The notes beneath the pieces were generated by a model. It searched no databases. It had not been told where the DNA came from and saw only the letters and a program-made list of their open reading frames with translations. 64,000 nt of DNA, from NCBI GenBank assembly GCA_025667525.1, contig CM046877.1, positions 296,604,364 through 296,668,363 of the forward strand. Direction: 5' to 3'. Both the position numbers and the translations under genes were made by a program. Shown here in pieces: positions 1 through 10,358 of the stretch (position 1 is its first letter; the number at the start of each line of letters is the position of its first letter). Origin of the DNA: Glebionis coronaria (Eukaryota > Streptophyta > Magnoliopsida > Asterales > Asteraceae).

Positions 1-2
1 CT

Positions 3-1328
3 GTTCCTGAATCAAGCACACGGGACTGGGCAGACACGTTGGAGATTGACGAGACTGCACCGCCACAAGCTTGGATCACGGCAGCGGCTCAATATGATCC
101 AATCACGGACGCTGACAGAGATGTTCTATATGTCCGTATCCGTAGTCCGATTGACTTGTGTGCATTTCTTGCTCATGAGTATAAGACTTCGGTTACTCCG
201 TCTTTGGTGAAGAAAGCACTGAAGGATAAAAGACTTCGCACCAAAACCAGGTTAACCCAAATGGAGTTCGAGTATTATGCTGATGAGATCCTGAAAGCTC
301 TGAATACCGTTCAACGGCCAGGTCTTCATGATTCAGAAAGAGCTCCACCTCCACTTGATCCTTCTCAAGATAATCAGATTGCTCTTGACTTCTTTGTCAC
401 CAATGATCTTGTGTATCTTCTGAAGGGGTCATCAAAGTACGCAACTTCTCTTACCTTGCTGAAAGCTGCCAACTGGGGGACAATACCCTTTATCGAGGAA
501 AAGGTAAACCGACTCTGGGTCCCAAAGGTAAATCGTAATTATGATATGTATGCTGTCAAAGGTGCATCTCATTGGGACGAACGAGTCCGAAGGGCGTACA
601 GGGGTTGCTGCTTAGTCAATTCTGGAAGCAACGTTAGATCCGATATCCGCATCTCCAGTATTTTAGGGCTGAAAACTGAAGCCAAGAATGGCTATTATCA
701 TGTGACGGAGATTCGTTTGAAAAGGGAGGATGATAGAGAATACAAAATCCAGCAGGGAGATTTTTCTATCATTCGCCTTGAGGATATCGAAGATATGTTG
801 CTTCTGATGACCCGTGATCAACTCACACATATTCCTCGTGAAGACCTCATTGCCTTAAATACAGCACTTCGTATGTTCACACGAAGCGTTGTTATCAAGA
901 AACGAGTTGAAGATCTTCAGTTGGGTGTCGAAAGTTACCAAAGGAAGCTTAACCTAACCCGTCCAGTGAATCAAGTGTTACCTCAACATGTCAACAGATG
1001 TCCCTATACCGGCATTTCTGTTCCGAATTGTGGGATTTTCTACTTGAACAGTCGAGGATTAATGATGTTTATGAGGGTGGGTGAGATTTATAAGTACAGT
1101 GATGGGACTCTCATCTACGTCAGAGGAAAGTTGGATCATCTCAATTCGGGTGGGACTTTGCCAGAGATGACTGAGGATTGGCATCAGGGTTATCGGCAGA
1201 TGGCGAAGTATGTGGTCAAGAAGATTGATCAAAAGCTCCGTGAACGTAGATTGATGAGGAGCTTCGAAAGATTCGTTGGTGGTAGACCATATTTAGTGCA
1301 CCACAAGCTACTGCAACGATCCATCTAA
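3..1328 (+). CDS. Copia accessory ORF, C-terminal part (Copia-1), open at window start
   Basis: The reading frame is open from the window edge and ends at TAA 1326-1328. It matches residues from about 880 onward of the minus-strand accessory ORF at 4037-7988, in one uninterrupted frame, and so shows the natural C-terminus of this protein (ending near FVGGRPYLVHHKLL). I see no transmembrane segment, signal peptide or catalytic motif; the region is mixed charged and probably globular. In Sirevirus-type Copia elements an extra ORF between pol and the 3' LTR is called env-like; position is the only reason to use that name here. The function is unknown. An ATG at 39 is inside the protein and is unlikely to be the real start. 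Confidence 0.75.
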   Translation, partial: VPESSTRDWADTLEIDETAPPQAWITAAAQYDPITDADRDVLYVRIRSPIDLCAFLAHEYKTSVTPSLVKKALKDKRLRTKTRLTQMEFEYYADEILKALNTVQRPGLHDSERAPPPLDPSQDNQIALDFFVTNDLVYLLKGSSKYATSLTLLKAANWGTIPFIEEKVNRLWVPKVNRNYDMYAVKGASHWDERVRRAYRGCCLVNSGSNVRSDIRISSILGLKTEAKNGYYHVTEIRLKREDDREYKIQQGDFSIIRLEDIEDMLLLMTRDQLTHIPREDLIALNTALRMFTRSVVIKKRVEDLQLGVESYQRKLNLTRPVNQVLPQHVNRCPYTGISVPNCGIFYLNSRGLMMFMRVGEIYKYSDGTLIYVRGKLDHLNSGGTLPEMTEDWHQGYRQMAKYVVKKIDQKLRERRLMRSFERFVGGRPYLVHHKLLQRSI

Positions 1329-2510
1329 TGGGTCGTACATTTCAGGTCCACTTTATATTGGTTTTCAATTGTGAATATGTATATTTGTGAATATTGTGCT
1401 TTAATGGCTTGATGTAGTGTTAAGGTATGATAATTTTTCAAGAATTTCTCACGAGATTCTAAATCTTTCAAAATATATCATACTAAAGCACTACAACTAT
1501 CCCTTATTAAATTAAGGGGGAGCATTAACTTATGGCCAAACATCGATTTCATTTTTTACCCAAAGACCGGTTAATCCATTCAATATCCCAAATATTAATG
1601 GTTAACATTTTGGATAAGGGGAGAAAATGGGATTAAGGAGATTTAAATGATACTTGGCTAAAAGATGAAAGAGACTTAACGATAATCCAACTTAATATGT
1701 GTAAAGCACGTGTTAAGGGGGAGTGTTTTTTATGAACAAAACACCTAAGGTACAAAATTTTTGATTTCAATATCACGAGTACCTTAGGTGATTTTCAATG
1801 ATTTTTCATGGTGGCTATACTTTCCCAAAACACGCTTAATTCACGACGATGTGGTGACAAAAGGATGGTAGGAATAGGTTTAGTCCAATGATTCATCAGA
1901 GCCGATGGAATCTTCCCAAGGACAATTCCCTAGATAGAATTAGAAGTCCTAGGAAAGTTGGAGAAAGATTGTGAACGTAGCTGAATGCCGACCAAGTACT
2001 TAAGCTAGTACTGGAACAATCACAACAAGGTGCTAGTTATGACGTATTGGTAAGCATTGAAGGGGTTGAAGAATGAAAAAGAATTGTAAAGATAAAGGGT
2101 GTAAAGAAAGAAGCCCTCCTTACAACTTTTAGGCAGAAACCGGGTCAATACATATGCTATTGAGATCATTTTTGTTAATGATTCTTGATATTGAAGAAAG
2201 ACGTCATGGACCCAGTGATGCAATGCACAACCCTTCCCAGCTAAGTCAAATATCTCTCAAAAGGTATTTGTTTTAATCACACGGAGATCAACACGTTATC
2301 TATTGGTTTATTCACTCCGAATAGACTGGTATTGAAAAGGTGGCACTCCTCTCCGGCCATCGCTCACTAAATCAAAACGCACAATCGAGTCTAGAGCCAA
2401 GAGATCATCAAAAGTCTCATTAGGACACTTTCCATTTATTCCTTGCTTTCTCACACACTGTGAAAAGTAAGAGATTTTCATGAGTCCTACGCAGTATTCC
2501 TGTAATATTG

Positions 2511-2882
2511 CCAGAACATCCGAGTAATACGCAAGTATTACAATGAAGATGGAAATCCTGCTTGAGCCAACATCAAACAAGCTCATGGTAGGTTACACGT
2601 GCGGTTCTTTTAGAACCAATCTTGTGAAAAACTGGAAAGAAACAGTGGTTTAATTCTTAATTGAACTTAAACTCGTTCCAGGCCTCTTCGCATTATCATA
2701 TGATCTTGCCAGAACACTCAGAGTGACTCTTTATTGATCACAGTGACGAGTGGAAATCCTTCTAGTGTTAACATCAAACAGCACTTGGTAGGTGACGTGC
2801 AAGATTCTTTATGAATTGAGCTCGTGACAACTGGAAAGCAACGATGGTGAAAATCTTAATTGAAATTCACTTGTTCCAGGTT
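2511..2882. repeat. Diverged tandem duplication, unit about 198 bp
   Basis: Two direct copies begin with CCAGAACA at 2511 and 2709. Shared landmarks in the same order are TGGAAATCCT, AACATCAAACA, GGTAGGT, AACTGGAAAG, TCTTAATTGAA and TTCCAGG. The copies differ at many positions, so the duplication is old. It lies in the noncoding 3' region of Copia-1. Confidence 0.7.
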
Positions 2883-3127
2883 TCATGAATTGACGGCTTC
2901 AAATCACAAGGATAATTTATCCAAGTGATTCACTCTTTATGTTCGCAGTCAGCTTTGGACGGTCGAATAAAGAGAACGGGTTTACCCGCGAAATCCTGTC
3001 AGGAAGTTACTTAATTGAAACTATCCGTCACGGGTACGATATCTAATATCGTCTAACGGTCTTCACCGACCGGAGGTAAAATGCTACCAAATTAGAATAA
3101 AATGTTCAAAGCCATTTTATTCGTGTC

Positions 3128-3240
3128 GTTGCTGTGTACCTGTTAAAGACGGTGGTGTTGCTGTGTACCTGTTGAAGACGGTGGCGTTGCTGTGTACCAG
3201 TTAAAGACGGTGGTGTTGCGGTGTACCTGTAGAAGTCGTT
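3128..3240. repeat. Four tandem 29-bp repeats
   Basis: Units start at 3128, 3157, 3186 and 3215, each beginning GTTGC(T/G)GTGTACC and ending with AAGACGGTGG in the first three. The last unit is degenerate. They lie about 350 bp upstream of the 3' LTR. Confidence 0.85.
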
Positions 3241-3575
3241 CCCACATGCTTATGTTTTTATGCATCAAAGTTTAGCAAAAATTCAAGAAAGTACAAGATA
3301 AAGTCTTTCGTTGTACCAAACTCTGAAACTTTCGAGAATTCAACAAAAATACATAAGTGTGTGGAACATGGAGTCACGAGGAGGCAAAATTCACAAGAAG
3401 GCAAAGATCGCACGTGAAAGGCCAAAAGAACAATGCTCTCAAGCCAAAGCCTAAAAGATCAAACTAACATATTCACAACAAAAGAAAGAAAAGAAGAAAA
3501 GACTACGAGCTAAAGAACAAAGACTTAGTATAGTATGCTAGGTTTAGAACTTTGTAACGTGGAGTGACCTCCCTT

Positions 3576-3584
3576 AGGGGGAGA
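3576..3584 (+). promoter_or_regulatory. Polypurine tract of Copia-1
   Basis: AGGGGGAGAT directly abuts the LTR start TGTTAG at 3586. This is the expected plus-strand DNA priming site. Confidence 0.85.
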
Positions 3585-3585
3585 T

Positions 3586-3905
3586 TGTTAGAAATACGTT
3601 TTTACGTATATTAGAAGTATCGGTCACTCCACAATATTATTAATGTTGTAATAGCTCGTAGTTAATAGTTACTTATTTAGTTAAGTAAGAACCGGTCCAT
3701 GGGCTTGTCATGGGCCGGCCCAAGTCCACATAAGGCTTGGAAGTATAAATACCCCTTTCCTCCTTGGAAAGGGGTTGGTTGTTGAACATTTCTTGTTTCC
3801 ACTTAATAAAGTATCACATATTTCTCTCTCACTTTCTCTCTCTAGTTTCTCTCTCTAGAAAACATCAACCCACTTCATAGATTCATAGGTTATCAAGATT
3901 CTACA
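3586..3905 (+). repeat. 3' LTR of Copia-1 (320 bp)
   Basis: Starts TGTTAGAAATACG and ends ATTCTACA (TG...CA). It contains a TATA box (TATAAATA near 3744) and, downstream of it, a CT-rich stretch (3828-3865). Its counterpart in inverted orientation is at 21139-21460. The 5 bp following are AAATT, the presumed target duplication; the partner copy is outside the window. Confidence 0.9.
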
Positions 3906-4036
3906 AAATTCTTGAAAAATTGTCATACCGTAACACTACATCAAGCCGTAAAAGCACAATATTCACAAATTTACATATTCACAATTAAAAACCAATATAA
4001 AGTGGACCTGAAATGTACGACCCATTAGATGGATCG

Positions 4037-7000
4037 CTACAGTAACTTGTGGTGCACTCCATATGGTCTACCACCAACGAATCTTTCTAAACTCCTCATC
4101 AATCTACGTTCACGGAGCTTTTGATCAATTTTCTTGATCACATACTTCGCCATTTGCCGATAACCCTGATGCCAATCCTCAGTCATCTCTGGTAAAGTCC
4201 CACCCGAATTAAGATGCTCCAACTTTCCTCTGACGTATATGAGAGTCCCATCACTATACTTATAAAGCTCACCCACCCTCATAAACTTCATTATCCCTCG
4301 ACTGTTCAAGTAGCAAAATCCCACAATTCGGAACAGAAATGCCGGTATAGGGACATCTTGTGACATGTTGAGGTAGAACTTGATTCACTGGACGGGTTAG
4401 GTTAAGCTTCCTTTGGTAGCTTTCGACTCCCAATTGAAGATCTTCAACTCGTTTCTTGATAACAACGCTTCGTGTGAACATACGAAGTGTTGTATTCAAA
4501 GCAATGATGTCTTCACGAGGAATATGTGTGAGTTGATCCCGGGTCATCATAAGCAACATGTCTTTGATATCCTCAAGGCGAATGATAGAAAAATCTCCCT
4601 GCTGGATTTTGTATTCTCTGTCATCCTCCCTTTTTAGACGAATCTCTGTCACATGATAATAGCCATTCTTGGCTTCAGTTTTTAGTCCCAAAATGCTGGA
4701 GATGCGAATATCGGATCTAACCTTGCTTCCTGAATTGGCTAAGCAGCAACCCCTGTACGCCCTTCGGACTCGTTCGTCCCAATGAGATGCACCTATAACA
4801 GCATACATATCATAATTACGAGTTACCCTTTGGACCCAGAGTCGGTTTACCTTTTCCTCGATCCAGGGTATTGTCCCCCAGTTGGCAGCTTTCAGCAAGG
4901 TCAGGGAGGTTGCGTACTTTGATGAACCCTTGAGGAGATACTCAAGATCATAGGTGACGAAGAAGTCGAGAGCGATCTGATTATCTTGAGAAGGATCAAG
5001 TGAAGGTGGAGCTCTTTCTGATTCATGGAGGCCTGGCCTTTGAACGGTGTTAAGAGCTTTCAGGACCTCGTCAGCATAATACTCGAACTCCATTCGGGTT
5101 AACCTGGTTTTGGCGCGAATTCTCTTATCCTTTAGCGCTCTCTTTACCAACGACGGAGTGACCGAAGATTTATACTCATGAGCCAGAAATGCGCACAAGT
5201 CAATCGGACTACGGATAAGGAGATATAGAACATCTCTGTCAGCGTCGGTGATTGGATCATATTGAGCCGCTGCCGTGATCCAAGCTTGTGGCGGTGCAGT
5301 CTCGTCAATCTCCAATGTGTCTGCCCAGTCCCGTGTGCTTGACTCAGGAACAGTAGATTGTGGTTCTTGTTGTAGAGGAGTAGAAGCGTGAACATCTGCT
5401 GGTTCTGATTCAGGCATCTCGGCAGTGTCATGAACGGGCGAGTGTTGTGCAGCTTCAGGTTCAGTTACTGACTCTGCAATCACAGGAGCAACAATAGAAC
5501 TAACAGGGTTAGTGGTAATAGGTATAGACACAACAATAGATGTACCGGGAATCGATGATGCCGTAGTAGCATTCACATCGTGGCGCCACTTGGATCGTCT
5601 TGATTCCGTTGAGGTAGATTTTTCCTTCTGCTCAGCATCTTTTTGAGACTTGGTACCAGACTTAGATGGTTTCTTTGTGCTGACTACCTTGTCCCCCTTT
5701 TTAGGTTGTGTACCATCATCATCCTTATCGCTATTCTCGTTGCTTCCCTTAGCACTCTCCTCATTTCCATCACCACCATCATCACCATCATCATTATCAT
5801 CATCATCATCATCATCATCCTCATCATCATCCTCACCACCATCGTCACCATCATCATCATCATCTTCTTCTTCTTCTTCTTCTTCTCCTTCTTCTTCCTC
5901 TTCTTCTTCACCAGTACCCTCTTCCTGTTCACTATCATCTTTTTCCTCCTCAGGCAGAATGTGGTAAGGTACCACACTTCCAAACATTTTGAACAGCCGA
6001 TCATCCTCCATAATAGCATCGTTTAGTGACTTGTAGAGTGCCCGTTGAACTTTATACTTATCATAAGATCCAACTTCCCTCATACGAGCTTTAAGGATCT
6101 TCTTTAATTCAAAATCCGTCAAGTCATATGCAATTTTGTAGGCGGATTGAGAAGGATTGGATGACTTGATCATCAAGTTATCAGCCGCGAGTGTCTTCAA
6201 CTCATCACGCAGTTTTGGCATAAGGGATTCAACGGATTCTTTTACTCTCTCCTCAATAGAAGCTTCAAGAGTTTCTTTCTGCTCCTTGTAGTTATCCTTA
6301 ATAGCTCGAAGTCTCGTAAGTCGTGCTTCATACCTATCAGCTTCAGCCTTTTTGACCTGAGCAAGTTCTTCTGCATGAGCTTTACGTGTCAACTCCATCT
6401 CTGCAGCGAACTTAGCAAGCATCTCTTCTTGGGCTTTCTTAGATGCTTCTTCACTTTGAACTCGTCTATGTAGCTCTTGGCGAAGTTCATCCATCTCTCT
6501 TTTTTGATTATCCGTATGTTTATCCAACATTTCTGCCATTACAAATACGGCCATTGAAGATGATGCAGAGCTACTCTGGGTTGGTTGAAGAGGCTCGGTT
6601 GTGACTACGGTACTAAGGATGGGAGTTATTGGTGGTGGAAGGAATGGTGTTGGTAAGGGTTGTATTGGTGGAGGTTGAGTTACTAAAGGTTGAGTAGGTA
6701 CCACGATTGTAGGAGCACCGGACTCCTTTTCAACACTTGCTGAAACAGGGATGGACGTCTCCTTCGAAGTAGAATACCGTTCGGGTGATCCAAACTCATC
6801 AACATCATCTGGCTCCTCGTATTCTTCTTCAATATCTTTCTGTGCACCCGAACCACTACCGCCCGTGTCTCTCCTACTCTTTTCGATAGCCCTCTTCATT
6901 AACTTTTTCTCAGTCTTTCGAGTTTGCTCAGGAGTAAGATCGTCATCAATATCTTCTTCATCGCGAATAACAAACTTGTCAGCCGTGCTCTTACCCTTCT

Positions 7001-7988
7001 TAGCTACGGTCTTTGTCTTTTTGGCTTTGGGTTCAGGTAAAGCTGTTTGCTTGCGTTTACCTTTGCTCTTAACCGTGGTAGATGAGTCTTCACCCGCTTG
7101 AATGCTTGCTCGTTGATTCTCAATTTCTTGTAGCAAGTTCTTGTAATCAGCAGATGCGATAATCTCATCTGTCAGGAGATGACTGGGAATGGGACCAGGG
7201 ATAATAATATTGGAATGAGTTTCTTGCCTTAAGTCCACCAAATCATCAGCATCCATTGTGTGGTGACGGCTACCTGCACGCTTATCAATAGATGCATCGT
7301 TTTCCATAAAGTAATGTATGATCAGCTTAATGAACCTAGGGTACTGGTAACCTTTAACCTTACCCTTCGTGTTTGTGAAGAGTTGAAAAGTAAACTCTTC
7401 CCACAGCAATGATGCATAATCGATACCCATACCTTTGAACATACCATAAAACATCTTGATGATTGGCGGACGAACAGCATCAAACCCAGTTGTTTTGGGT
7501 GTGAGACATCGGCTGAGAATACCAAAAATTGCTCTCCAAGGTTGACCCACTTTGGCTGTGGTAAACTCGGAAACTGTTCGTATGTCTGCACATCCAATGT
7601 CAGTGAACATCTCCATGAGCTGGTTCTTGGTAGGGTTCGCTGAGTATGATAATCCTTTGGGTGCCTCCCGAAAACCAAAGATCTTGCGAAAGTCTGACAC
7701 TGTGAGGGTTTGTTGCTTGTTGTCCAAGAAGAATGTGATCTTATTGGACGTCTTCTCGTTGGTTGCCCAAAATTCGTACATGTAGTCGAAGGGTATCGAA
7801 GCACTTTTCCTTAGCGTATTCTTGAAGCGAGAATTGTCAAGAATGGCTGAACCTACCTTGAATCCATTATGAGTAGAATGAGAGACCTCCTTCAACCGGT
7901 AGTTGTTTGGAATGAACTTGAGGGTTTTAGCCTCGGCAATGGCTGCTGCTCTAGATTCTTGGATTTGTTGCACGGTTGGGTTAGTCAT
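4037..7988 (-). pseudogene. Copia-2 accessory ORF (env position), one frameshift near its end
   Basis: A 1239-codon frame begins at ATG 7988. It becomes out of frame near 4314, where this copy has one extra G (TTTTGCTAC) compared with TTTTCTAC in Copia-1; the alternative frame continues to a TAG at 4037. Layout: N-terminal domain (about 1-290) with aromatic and positively charged conserved-looking blocks and YPRFIKL; a lysine-rich, nuclear-signal-like stretch (about 304-336); a proline-rich linker; a strong coiled coil (about 480-610); a long Glu/Asp tract (about 685-745); and a C-terminal domain (about 890 to the end) shared with Copia-1. No signal peptide or membrane segment is visible, so I would not call it an envelope. 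The N-terminal block resembles a family common in Asteraceae retroelement annotations (recalled, not checked). The real function is unknown. Confidence 0.75.
5752..5935 (-). repeat. Trinucleotide tract coding for a Glu/Asp-rich run
   Basis: Imperfect ATC/TTC repeats on the plus strand (GAT/GAA on the coding strand) inside the accessory ORF, giving about 60 mostly acidic residues. The mixture of Asp, Glu and Gly codons and the preserved frame suggest an acidic domain that grew by slippage. ORFs on the opposite strand here are its shadows. Confidence 0.8.
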
Positions 7989-8134
7989 TGTTTCTACTTA
8001 AGAATAAAACACAAAAGTTGATACATACAGATATGGATATCATGATGAGTTTATACCTAAGCATTATACAAAAGACATAATCCCTTAGACTGTTAAGACA
8101 CTCAAACAACCTTCATTAGAATAAACATTTAATT

Positions 8135-8922
8135 CTGAATAAACCTTAATCCGGAATAAACAACATGCGTACCCGGAATAATTATCCTATGTGGAATAAC
8201 ATGCCTACCCGGAATGATTATCCTATGCGGAATAATCACCCTATGCGGAAAAAACAGCCTATGCGGAATAAACATGCCTGCCCGGAATATTCCTTCTATG
8301 CGGAATATTCAGCCTACCCGGAATAATCATTCTATGCGGAATATTCATTCTACCCGGAATAATTATCCTATGCGGAATAATTACTCTTACCCGGAATAAA
8401 CTTCCTATGCGGAATATTCAGCCTACCCGGAATAATCATTCTATGCGGAATATTTTGTCTACCCGGAATAATTATCCTATGCGGAATAAACACTCTTACC
8501 CGGAATAATCTTCCTATGCGGAATAAATGTCTACCCGGAATAATTCTTCTATGCGGAAGAAATGTCTACCCGGAATAAAACATCTACCCGGAATAAACAT
8601 CCTATGCGGAATAAATGTCTACCCGGAATAATTTTTCTATGCGGAATAAATGTCTACCCGGAATAAACCTTTACCCGGAATAATTATTCTATGCGGAATA
8701 AATGTCTACCCGGAATAAAACATCTACCCGGAATAAACATCCTATGCGGAATAAATGTCTACCCGGAATAATTCTTCTATGCGGAATAAATGTCTACCCG
8801 GAATAAACCTTTACCCGGAATAATTATTCTATGCGGAATAAAACATCTACCCGGAATAACTTCTTCTATGCGGAATAAACAACTTACGCGGAATGTTTTT
8901 GGATGTTTATTCGGAATGACTT
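8135..8922. repeat. GGAATA repeat array upstream of the accessory ORF
   Basis: Dozens of short units with core GGAATA(A/T), alternating mainly between CTACCCGGAATAA and CTATGCGGAATAA types. The two types alternate over long stretches, which gives a higher-order period of about 26-30 bp. In element orientation the array ends about 150 nt before the accessory ORF start at 7988. The short ORF across 8214-8399 is a translation of the repeats. A related array lies upstream of gag (20517-20880). Confidence 0.85.
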
Positions 8923-9128
8923 AAAAACACCTAATGATCTTTCAATTAAGCGCGAGTGTTTGTTTTAAGCGTTCTAAAGGCCATCTATCTTAGTTTTGTT
9001 CTATTCCAAGTGAAACCCAGGCGAAACCCCCAAATCTCATAACCCTAATTAAGCAGAAACCCTAGTTTGATTTATCTTAATTAAAATGAGTTAATTGATT
9101 TGATTTAAAGGGAAAATTCCACAAATTA

Positions 9129-9743
9129 TGTAACATCCCGCCTACTCAGACTACAATATTGTCCGCTTTGCCCGTAGGCTCACGGCTTTGCTTTGTGGCC
9201 CTCTTGTAAGTACTTCCCGGCTGGTCACCCAACCTAGTACTACTCTGACATGAGCACGCTTAACTGCCAGTTCCAAGGAACCCCACTTGCAGTAGACCAC
9301 AAAACGCGTTGTGTTATGAGAAGGCGACTGTTATCTTATGAACCATGGATCTCTCTTGGCCACAGCCGATGTGGGATTTGCCTGGGGTGTCACAATCACC
9401 CCCCCTTCGGGACTCATCGTCCTCGATGAGGTTTGCCCCACCATCCCGAACGGCTCAGGAGTGGCTCTGATACCACTTGTAACATCCCGCCTACTCAGAC
9501 TACAATATTGTCCGCTTTGCCCGTAGGCTCACGGCTTTGCTTTGTGGCCCTCTTGTAAGTACTTCCCGGCTGGTCACCCAACCTAGTACTACTCTGACAT
9601 GAGCACGCTTAACTGCCAGTTCCAAGGAACCCCACTTGCAGTAGACCACAAAACGCGTTGTGTTATGAGAAGGCGACTGTTATCTTATGAACCATGGATC
9701 TCTCTTGGCCACAGCCGATGTGGGATTTGCCTGGGGTGTCACA
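9129..9743 (-). mobile_element. Cassandra: Cassandra unit A
   Basis: LTRs at 9129-9394 and 9478-9743 (266 bp each); internal domain 9395-9477. The PBS TGGTATCAGAGCC reads on the minus strand at 9475-9463, and the PPT GGGGGGGTGAT abuts the left LTR. Unit A differs from B and C at diagnostic sites (for example GCCCGTAGGC instead of ACCCGCAGGC), so it derives from a different master copy. Confidence 0.9.
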
Positions 9744-9745
9744 AT

Positions 9746-10358
9746 TGTGACACCCCAGGCAAATCCCACATCGGTTGTGGCCAAGAGAGATCCATGGTTC
9801 ATAAGATAACAGTCGCCTTCTCATAACACAACGCGTTTTGTGGTCTACTGCAAGTGGGGTTCTTAGGAACTGGCAGTTAAGCGTGCTCATGTCAGAGTAG
9901 TACTAGGTTGGGTGACCAGCCGGGAAGTACTTACAAGAGGGCCACAAAGCAAAGCCGTGAGCCTGCGGGTAAAGCGGACAATATTGTGGTCTGATTAGGC
10001 GGGATGTTACAAGTGGTATCAGAGCCACTCCTGAGCCGTTCGGGATGGTGGGGCAAACCTCATCGAGGACGATGAGTCCCGAAGGGGGGGTGATTGTGAC
10101 ACCCCAGGCAAATCCCACATCGGCTGTGGCCAAGAGAGATCCATGGTTCATAAGATAACAGTCGCCTTCTCATAACACAACGCGTTTTGTGGTCTACTGC
10201 AAGTGGGGTTCTTAGGAACTGGCAGTTAAGCGTGCTCATGTCAGAGTAGTACTAGGTTGGGTGACCAGCCGGGAAGTACTTACAAGAGGGCTACAAAGCA
10301 AAGCCGTGAGCCTGCGGGTAAAGCGGACAATATTGTGGTCTGAGTAGGCGGGATGTTA
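9746..10358 (+). mobile_element. Cassandra: Cassandra unit B
   Basis: LTRs at 9746-10011 and 10095-10358; PBS TGGTATCAGAGCC at 10014-10026; PPT near 10084-10094. The left LTR has private changes (TCGGTTGTGG, CTGATTAGG), as does the right one (GGGCTACAAAG). The right end stops at GTTA, so the terminal CA is missing at the join to unit C. Confidence 0.88.
9867..9930 (+). ncRNA. 5S rRNA-derived Pol III promoter region in a Cassandra LTR (one of six)
   Basis: The stretch reads AGTTAAGCGTGCTC, then AGAGTAGTACTAGG and GGGTGACC...GGGAAGT, which match the internal promoter half of plant 5S rRNA (A box, intermediate element, C box). The other five copies are at 9210-9273 (minus), 9559-9622 (minus), 10216-10279 (plus), 10436-10499 (minus) and 10785-10848 (minus). 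The 5' half of 5S is not recognisable, so this is not a functional rRNA gene. Pol III recruitment is reported for Cassandra as a family. Confidence 0.85.

Larger units (their letters stand above)
1329..3585 (+). other. 3' untranslated region of Copia-1
   Basis: About 2.26 kb without a supportable gene between the accessory ORF stop and the 3' LTR. It holds two PPT-like tracts (AAGGGGGAG at 1514-1522 and 1715-1723), a diverged direct duplication (2511-2882), four 29-bp tandem repeats (3128-3240) and the real PPT. Short ORFs on the minus strand here have no recognisable features. Several GGGGGAG tracts upstream of the 3' LTR are a known habit of Sireviruses. Confidence 0.6.
1..3905 (+). mobile_element. 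Copia-1: 3' part of a Sirevirus-like Copia element, cut by the window start
   Basis: Plus-strand end of an LTR retrotransposon: the C-terminal part of an accessory ORF, a 2.3-kb 3' untranslated region, a purine tract (3576-3584) and an LTR (3586-3905). The LTR is the same family as the minus-strand LTR at 21139-21460, so Copia-1 and Copia-2 are two copies of one family. The sequence right after the LTR (AAATT, 3906-3910, then the reverse complement of positions 1424-1446) shows that Copia-1 inserted into the 3' UTR of Copia-2. The left target duplication and the rest of the element lie outside the window. Confidence 0.85.

Noticed and set aside
5643..6026. ORFs of poly-Ser, poly-Ile and poly-Met type
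   Set aside because: They are other-frame and opposite-strand readings of the Glu/Asp codon tract of the accessory ORF.
8135..8922. Regular short repeats considered as a CRISPR array
   Set aside because: Units are only about 13 bp, vary continuously and have no unique spacers of constant length. The context is a plant retrotransposon.
10055..10090. Hammerhead-ribozyme-like sequence (GGACGATGAGTCC then CGAA) in the Cassandra internal domain
   Set aside because: The stem-loop resembles part of a hammerhead, but the conserved CUGANGA core is not present in the right place, the GAAA core is incomplete and there is no suitable cleavage stem. It is also present in every unit as ordinary internal sequence.
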